DNA of 64,000 nt, from positions 186,001 through 250,000 of the forward strand of contig JBBPIG010000002.1 in the NCBI GenBank assembly GCA_038040445.1, given 5' to 3'. The stretch comes from Acidobacteriota bacterium (GTDB lineage Bacteria; Acidobacteriota; Blastocatellia; UBA7656). Position 1 is the first letter of the stretch. Each line of letters opens with the position of its first letter. The notes below the pieces were generated by a model. The model was not told where the DNA came from. It ran no database searches and was given only the letters and a program-made list of their open reading frames with translations. The position numbers were made by a program, and so were the translations under genes. Shown in pieces: positions 59,732 to 64,000 of the stretch.

Positions 59732-59741
59732 CGCGACTTAG
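59715..59741 (+). pseudogene. stub of a partner gene (MMPEYDAT)
   Basis: An ATG overlapping the end of the antitoxin-like gene opens MMPEYDAT and then TAG. A partner gene commonly follows such antitoxins; here only its first codons remain. Confidence 0.35.
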
Positions 59742-59759
59742 GCCAACAAGGAGCAGCAA

Positions 59760-60014
59760 ATGGGCGTGACCCTCATCATTCCAGAGACCATCTTCGAGCA
59801 AAGCCGCGGCGAAATCGCCCGCGAGCTATTGGAGACAGCCGTGCTCGAAGCTTTTCGCGCCGACGCCATTAGCCTCGGCCGGCTGGCGGAGATTCTGGAT
59901 TTGACCATCGATGAAGCGAACGGATTTCTCAAGTCTCACAACGTGCATTCTAGAATGGATGCTGAAGACATCGAGGAAGGCCGCGCGACCTTAGGAACTC
60001 TTATCTCCCAATGA
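59760..60014 (+). CDS. UPF0175-family antitoxin-like protein
   Basis: An 84-residue protein with the UPF0175 helical pattern: LLETAVLEAFRADAISLGRL, AEILDLTIDEANGFLKSHNV. Members are HTH-type antitoxins usually followed by a PIN-like (DUF3368) gene. AAGGAG lies 6 bases before the ATG. The next start overlaps its stop as ATGA at 60011, and the following frame begins IIIADTT, as expected for that partner, but degenerates at once. Confidence 0.78.
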   Translation: MGVTLIIPETIFEQSRGEIARELLETAVLEAFRADAISLGRLAEILDLTIDEANGFLKSHNVHSRMDAEDIEEGRATLGTLISQ

Positions 60015-60187
60015 TCATCATCGCCGATACAACCTGTCCATTAGTTTCACGCAGGAAAAGGATTGATTTCGTTTCGCGCAAAGGCGCAAAGACGCCGCGA
60101 AGACGCAAAAAACTAACGCCCTTCTTGGTCACTCCTCATCGTCGTGTTATCTTCTTGACGATTACTTTGCTTGGGCTAAACAGATAA
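60011..60187 (+). pseudogene. DUF3368/PIN-like toxin stub overwritten by a repeat
   Basis: The frame (58 codons) begins MIIIADTTCPLVSR, whose first residues match the start of DUF3368/PIN partners of UPF0175 (the first acidic residue is present). From about residue 17 it is the translated CGCAAAG word repeat (60069-60110; SRKGAKTPRRRKK). No other PIN residues follow, so the toxin has been lost. Confidence 0.5.
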
Positions 60188-60239
60188 AGCCCAAACTGCG
60201 GTTCGTCCACCTGGGGGGGACGATTGAAGGAGCATACAA

Positions 60240-60842
60240 ATGAATGCCACGATCTACCCCACAATCCTTACTGGCTTGGGCGTCGTCATCACGTTGATTG
60301 TGACGATGCACAATCTGGCGAAAACCACTCAGCAAGAGACCAATCGCCGCATTGATGACCTGAAGAGCGATCTCAAGGAGTTGCTGGACGCAAAGTTCAA
60401 AGTGATTGACTCGCACTTTGAGGTCGTCAACATCAGGTTTCAGAAGCTTGAAGGAGACGTGGCGGACGTTCGCCAGGAAGTGCAAGAAATCAAACGTGTG
60501 ATCTTCAAGCCCGCTGCCCGAAGCGTCGCCCAAAATGCCCTGAACTTCGTTTCGCGCAAAGTCGCAAAAGACGCTAAGCCGCAAAGAAATCACGACGCTG
60601 CTGACCGGTACTGTGGCTTCGATCCATCCAGCTCTGCAAGCATCGAGTCGAGCGTTGCCGTTATCGCTACTCGATCGAATTTCAAACCGATCATCGGAAT
60701 GAATACCCGGTCGCGAGTCGTGCCGTTGATCTCTTTCAATAACAGCCGGCAGAACGCCGCGACTACTTCTCCATCAAACTGCTTATCGGTGTGCTTTCGC
60801 AAATCCGCCAGCGTCTGTTCCAACGACAAACGGGAGCGATAA
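60240..60842 (+). CDS. small membrane-anchored coiled-coil protein with repeat-extended tail
   Basis: The first about 95 residues look genuine: one TM (YPTILTGLGVVITLIVTM) and a coiled coil (RRIDDLKSDLKELLDAKFKV, FQKLEGDVADVRQEVQEIKR). A CGCAAAG repeat at 60547-60587 then encodes residues 102-117, after which the frame runs antisense to the HD-GYP gene (60590 onward) to 60842, so the final 85 residues are probably accidental. An original stop codon was likely lost on repeat insertion. Function unknown. Confidence 0.55.
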   Translation: MNATIYPTILTGLGVVITLIVTMHNLAKTTQQETNRRIDDLKSDLKELLDAKFKVIDSHFEVVNIRFQKLEGDVADVRQEVQEIKRVIFKPAARSVAQNALNFVSRKVAKDAKPQRNHDAADRYCGFDPSSSASIESSVAVIATRSNFKPIIGMNTRSRVVPLISFNNSRQNAATTSPSNCLSVCFRKSASVCSNDKRER

Positions 60843-61852
60843 GGTCGATCGGTCATCATCGCGTCGAATGAATCGGCTAGCGTCACGATCTTTGAGCCCA
60901 GCGGTATCTCGTCGCCTCTCAGCCCTTGCGGATACCCTGTGCCGTCAACTTTTTCGTGATGACACTTGGTCATGTAAGCGATCTCGTCCCACGGGTGACG
61001 GATGTTCGACAATATCTCGAAGCCGGTCGTCACATGCTTGTTCAGCTCGCCGAATTCCTTGTCGGTTAGCGGACGAGGGTTGTTGATAATCGCGCGATCC
61101 ACTGTAATCTTCCCGATGTCGTGCAGGTAGCCGGCTACGCTGATGTGTTCCAGGTCCTGGCCGGTCACCCCCATCTCCCGGGCTAAGGCTTCGGCATACC
61201 TCGCGACGCGATCCGAGTGTCCGCTGGTATAGGCGTCTTTCAAATCGATGGCTGCGCCGAAAGCGCGAACCGTGTCGCGGTAGATCTGGCGCATCTCGGC
61301 ATAGAGCCGCCGGTTTTCTTCCGCTTTGCGTTTGTGCATGACCATCAGCCGGTGGTTGTAGAAAGCGATTGCGATGTTTCGCGAGATCGCGCCGATGATC
61401 TCGATGTCTTCGTCGCTGTACGCTTCGCGAGTGAACTTCTCGGACAGGAATATCAAACCCATCAGCTCGCCGCGCGCGATCATCGGCACAGAGATGTGCG
61501 CTCGCAAGCGGGTGAGCATCTCGCCGTTACGCTCGACAAAGTGCGCAAGCCCATCGCTTTCGGCGTGGATCGATATTGGCTGCGCGCGCCTGGTGAGACG
61601 CTCGACTTCATCGCGGTCGAGAGCGATGCGCAGGCCCACAGCTCCGGCGATTCCCTTCGCTGCCGTGATCTTCAATTGGCGAGGCCGAGCCGTGTACCGT
61701 GCAATCGCCCCGCGTGGAATCGCCAGAGCGCCAAGCAGAGTGTGAAGCGATGCGCGAGTGACCTCTTCGAAGTTGTGGGTCGAGCTGATCTCGCTTGCGA
61801 GGTCGGTTAGCGCGCTGAAGTTGTGCAGCATCTTCCTGAGCGTGAGGTTCAT
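60590..61852 (-). CDS. GAF-HD-GYP c-di-GMP phosphodiesterase
   Basis: A 420-residue cytosolic protein: a GAF domain (about 20-175; ALTDLASEISSTHNFEEVTR, RARIALDRDEVERL-like region) and an HD-GYP domain (about 205-400; HSDRVARYAEAL, AGYLHDIGKITVDR, CHHEKVDGTGYPQGLRGDEI, LADSFDAMMTDRPYR). The GYP motif is intact, so c-di-GMP hydrolysis is expected. ATG 61852 follows AGGAG at 6 bases; the longer frame runs into the TTTTCCATT repeat. It is the last gene after a STAS and an RsbW-like gene. Confidence 0.93.
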   Translation of the reverse strand: MNLTLRKMLHNFSALTDLASEISSTHNFEEVTRASLHTLLGALAIPRGAIARYTARPRQLKITAAKGIAGAVGLRIALDRDEVERLTRRAQPISIHAESDGLAHFVERNGEMLTRLRAHISVPMIARGELMGLIFLSEKFTREAYSDEDIEIIGAISRNIAIAFYNHRLMVMHKRKAEENRRLYAEMRQIYRDTVRAFGAAIDLKDAYTSGHSDRVARYAEALAREMGVTGQDLEHISVAGYLHDIGKITVDRAIINNPRPLTDKEFGELNKHVTTGFEILSNIRHPWDEIAYMTKCHHEKVDGTGYPQGLRGDEIPLGSKIVTLADSFDAMMTDRPYRSRLSLEQTLADLRKHTDKQFDGEVVAAFCRLLLKEINGTTRDRVFIPMIGLKFDRVAITATLDSMLAELDGSKPQYRSAAS

Positions 61853-61905
61853 TTGGTCTCCTAAGTTAATAATCGCGAGAAGTCTCGAGAGAGGGAGAAC
61901 GATTG

Positions 61906-62004
<99 letters not shown>

Positions 62005-62016
62005 AGAAATCCCCTC

Positions 62017-62385
62017 TTAGCTCGCAGCTTGCAAAGCTTCGCCACCCAGCTTCAGAAGCGCGATCTCTTCGGTGTCCACCATCTCGACGTGCGACATCAA
62101 ACCGAGCATCTCAAACAACTCGCGATTCGAAGCGTTCAGATTCGACAGCACCAGCGCGCCTTGCGCGCGGTTCACCGACTCGATCACTCCGAGGAGTATC
62201 GAGATGCCGATGCTGTTGATCAACTCGGTCTCCTCGAAGTTGATTACGATGCGCCGCACGCCGCTCGCGAGAAACTCCTGACACTGGCTTTCGATGCTTT
62301 CTCCCCTGAGTTGATTGAGGTACGGGCCGGGATAAATTACCGCCGCGTCCTCAATAAGCCTGGCTCTGATCTCGGCAGCACTCAT
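62017..62385 (-). CDS. STAS-domain anti-anti-sigma-type protein
   Basis: A 122-residue STAS protein (AAVIYPGPYLNQLRGESIES, VINFEETELINSIGISILLG). The segment ELINSIGISILL holds Ser at the position used as phosphoacceptor in SpoIIAA/RsbV. GGAGGAG is 5 bases before the ATG. It lies between an RsbW-like ATPase protein and a c-di-GMP phosphodiesterase, so it probably shuttles between them as a switch. Confidence 0.9.
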   Translation of the reverse strand: MSAAEIRARLIEDAAVIYPGPYLNQLRGESIESQCQEFLASGVRRIVINFEETELINSIGISILLGVIESVNRAQGALVLSNLNASNRELFEMLGLMSHVEMVDTEEIALLKLGGEALQAAS

Positions 62386-62464
62386 GGCGTCTCCTCCACA
62401 AAAACAGCGGGCGCCGGCGCGAATGCGGCCGGCTCCGGCTTACTGCTATCAGTGATGTTTCCTG

Positions 62465-64000
62465 CTATTGACTGCGGGGGCGTTTGAGGTACTTGGTCAT
62501 CACCAGGCGCGTGCCGTCGTCGGTGCGTTCGAATTCGACCTCATCCATCAGTGCGCGGATGATGTGAAGTCCGCGGCCGCGCGCGCCCTTCGCCGGCTGG
62601 GCTGCAATCGAGGGGGTCGATTGTCCGTTCGCCCTGCCGAACATTTTTCCCTTGTTCGAGACGGTGATTATAAGCTTATCTTCGTCAATTGCGAAGCGCT
62701 GATGGATCTTTCGGTCAGGACTGTCGCCGTGCTCGGCCGCGTTGATGCACGCCTCGATCAGAGCGGTCTTGATCTGATTGATCGACTCCTGATCGAAATC
62801 TGCCGCGCGAGCTATTTGCTCGGCGGTGCGCGCGGCGATCAACTCAGCTTCGTCTTCGATGGGAATCACCAGCTCGAACTCACTCGCCGGGCGCGCTTCT
62901 GCGCCAAGCGCAAGCCTGGTCAGGTAGTCCTGAATCAGATCGAGATGAGAAAACGTCGAGCGGTATGCGTGCAAGCTCGCTAGCCACTCAGACCCGAGCG
63001 CCGAGAAGCCTTCCTTGCCGATGTACCAGCGAACAGCCTGGGGCTCCAGACCGGATCTTGCTCTACGGGCGCGCAGCGCCGCCTCGAGCGGCTGATCGAT
63101 CCGGCCCAGCGTCTCAACGTCGAGCGGCTCTTTCGAGTTGATCAGCGCGACCAGCCAAAGCACTTCGTTGGCTTCAGTGTAGATGCCGCCTTCAAACCCG
63201 GTCGCGGCGAACAATCGCCAACTGACGCCGGGTTGCTCACCCGCCCCTGCATCGTGGACCACTACGATCTGCGGGATTCGCACTCGCTCCTGTTCATCGT
63301 CGAGCGCCCGGCGGACCTGCACGCGGCTCATCCCGCGATATCGCTTGTCATAAGCAGCTTGATCGAACAGGCTTGCGGGCACGTTCTGAAAGTCGAAGCG
63401 CGATAACAGCTCGACTAGCTGTGACTGAATCGCGCGATTGTAGCGCGACATCATCAGACGATACGAGTGCTTGAGCTTTTCGCCCAGAAGCTCTTCTCCA
63501 GCGGCGGGCCTCGGCGCGCCGGCAATCTCGCTGCGGTATCTCGCGTTTACATAATCCGATAGCACCGAATCTTGGGACGCGCTCACAAAGCCGTGGCTTG
63601 CTTCGAGAAGCTCGCGTGAGTGCATACGCGCCAGCAGCGCCTCTCCATCAGAGGTGTGTTCCGCAATGCGCTCGGCGACAGCATCGATGGGAACCCGAGA
63701 ACCCGCCTCCACCACAAGCGCGAGCGCTTCAAGCACGGCGCGCCCAGCACCGGGCTCGGGAGCAACTTCGTGTAAGAGTGAGTTCAGGTAGGCGCCGATT
63801 CGGCCGCCGAGGACTTCACCGGTGTAGAGCCGCTCAAACTCGATGAAAGTTTTCAGCGACGACCCGCGCGAAGCTGCCGCGTCGAGAATCGCGCGTGTGT
63901 AGAAGACGTCACAATTGAGCTGCTCTGTCATCAACTCAATCGTCGAGTCGCTGATTTCCACTCCAAGCAGTTCGGCCCGCCGGCGTATGAGCTCCTCGAG
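62465..64000 (-). CDS. RsbW-like HATPase fusion protein, 5' end outside window
   Basis: The frame stays open from the window edge (codons for LEELIRRRAELLG precede an internal GTG at 63961), so the gene starts upstream of the window. The N-terminal visible part (TRAILDAAASRGSSLKTFIE, AVLEALALVVEAGSR) is helical, resembling the C-terminal end of an ATPase domain. The last about 130 residues are an RsbW/SpoIIAB-type HATPase: IKTALIEACINAAEHGD (N box), NKGKMFGRA, GARGRGLHIIRALMDEVEF. It should phosphorylate or bind the STAS protein 79 bases downstream. Confidence 0.85.
   Translation of the reverse strand, partial: LEELIRRRAELLGVEISDSTIELMTEQLNCDVFYTRAILDAAASRGSSLKTFIEFERLYTGEVLGGRIGAYLNSLLHEVAPEPGAGRAVLEALALVVEAGSRVPIDAVAERIAEHTSDGEALLARMHSRELLEASHGFVSASQDSVLSDYVNARYRSEIAGAPRPAAGEELLGEKLKHSYRLMMSRYNRAIQSQLVELLSRFDFQNVPASLFDQAAYDKRYRGMSRVQVRRALDDEQERVRIPQIVVVHDAGAGEQPGVSWRLFAATGFEGGIYTEANEVLWLVALINSKEPLDVETLGRIDQPLEAALRARRARSGLEPQAVRWYIGKEGFSALGSEWLASLHAYRSTFSHLDLIQDYLTRLALGAEARPASEFELVIPIEDEAELIAARTAEQIARAADFDQESINQIKTALIEACINAAEHGDSPDRKIHQRFAIDEDKLIITVSNKGKMFGRANGQSTPSIAAQPAKGARGRGLHIIRALMDEVEFERTDDGTRLVMTKYLKRPRSQ

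Overview
The window looks like a chromosomal segment of an environmental, GC-rich Gram-negative bacterium, most probably an acidobacterium (Blastocatellia-like). This is an inference from gene content: a matrixin protease with a putative-Ig tail, an ECF sigma / anti-sigma / DUF4097 operon, a UPF0182 membrane protein, many zinc-ribbon proteins, a multi-GAF hybrid kinase, and intergenic spacers filled with degenerate 'word' repeats. No rRNA or CRISPR array is present. One tRNA gene (Val, anticodon CAC) is present. All coordinates were read by eye from the sequence.

Layout. 0-5.3 kb: 3' part lost 5'-nucleotidase-like phosphatase, a zinc-ribbon membrane protein, an OmpA-type envelope protein and a di-haem cytochrome, with a divergent HTH regulator (5.5-6.1 kb). 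6.1-9.9 kb: an accessory island between two direct copies (about 0.52 kb, about 90% alike where compared) of the 3' end of a hybrid kinase gene; it holds a decayed group II intron maturase, a cytosolic subtilase with a small propeptide-like partner, and a papain-like protein. 9.9-18.5 kb: signalling block (five-GAF hybrid kinase, REC-HD-GYP regulator, FHA/T2SSE-N/FHA/DUF3616 fusion). 18.7-28.6 kb: tatA, matrixin protease, tRNA-Val, STAS protein, HU, an MDR dehydrogenase, Mpl, a DUF1232 protein, RuvB. 28.7-35.1 kb: CYTH-like protein, MetG, an orphan toxin-tip/immunity-like pair, FolE, LarC, EfpL-type elongation factor. 35.3-39.3 kb: HigBA-like and Phd/PIN toxin-antitoxin pairs around a CocE-type hydrolase. 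39.5-46 kb: ArgS, DAHP synthase, a membrane glycosyltransferase, a DICT-GAF-GGDEF cyclase. 46.5-58.9 kb: ECF sigma/anti-sigma/DUF4097, zinc-ribbon protein, methyltransferase, a second cytosolic subtilase, an AhpD-like protein, esterase, SirB1-like protein, secreted metallophosphoesterase, UPF0182. 59-64 kb: structured repeats, two antitoxin genes whose partners are cut to stubs, and a partner-switching module (RsbW-like fusion, STAS, GAF-HD-GYP).

Themes. Cyclic-di-GMP turnover recurs (one GGDEF, two HD-GYP proteins) and is next to STAS/HATPase switching genes, so a partner switch feeding a c-di-GMP phosphodiesterase is a plausible circuit at 60.6-64 kb. Defence-like or conflict-like cargo is scattered between housekeeping genes and is often broken. 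Housekeeping genes (mpl, ruvB, metG, folE, argS, aroF) are intact, but two reading frames (mpl and the glycosyltransferase) seem to start at CTG codons placed behind good Shine-Dalgarno sequences.
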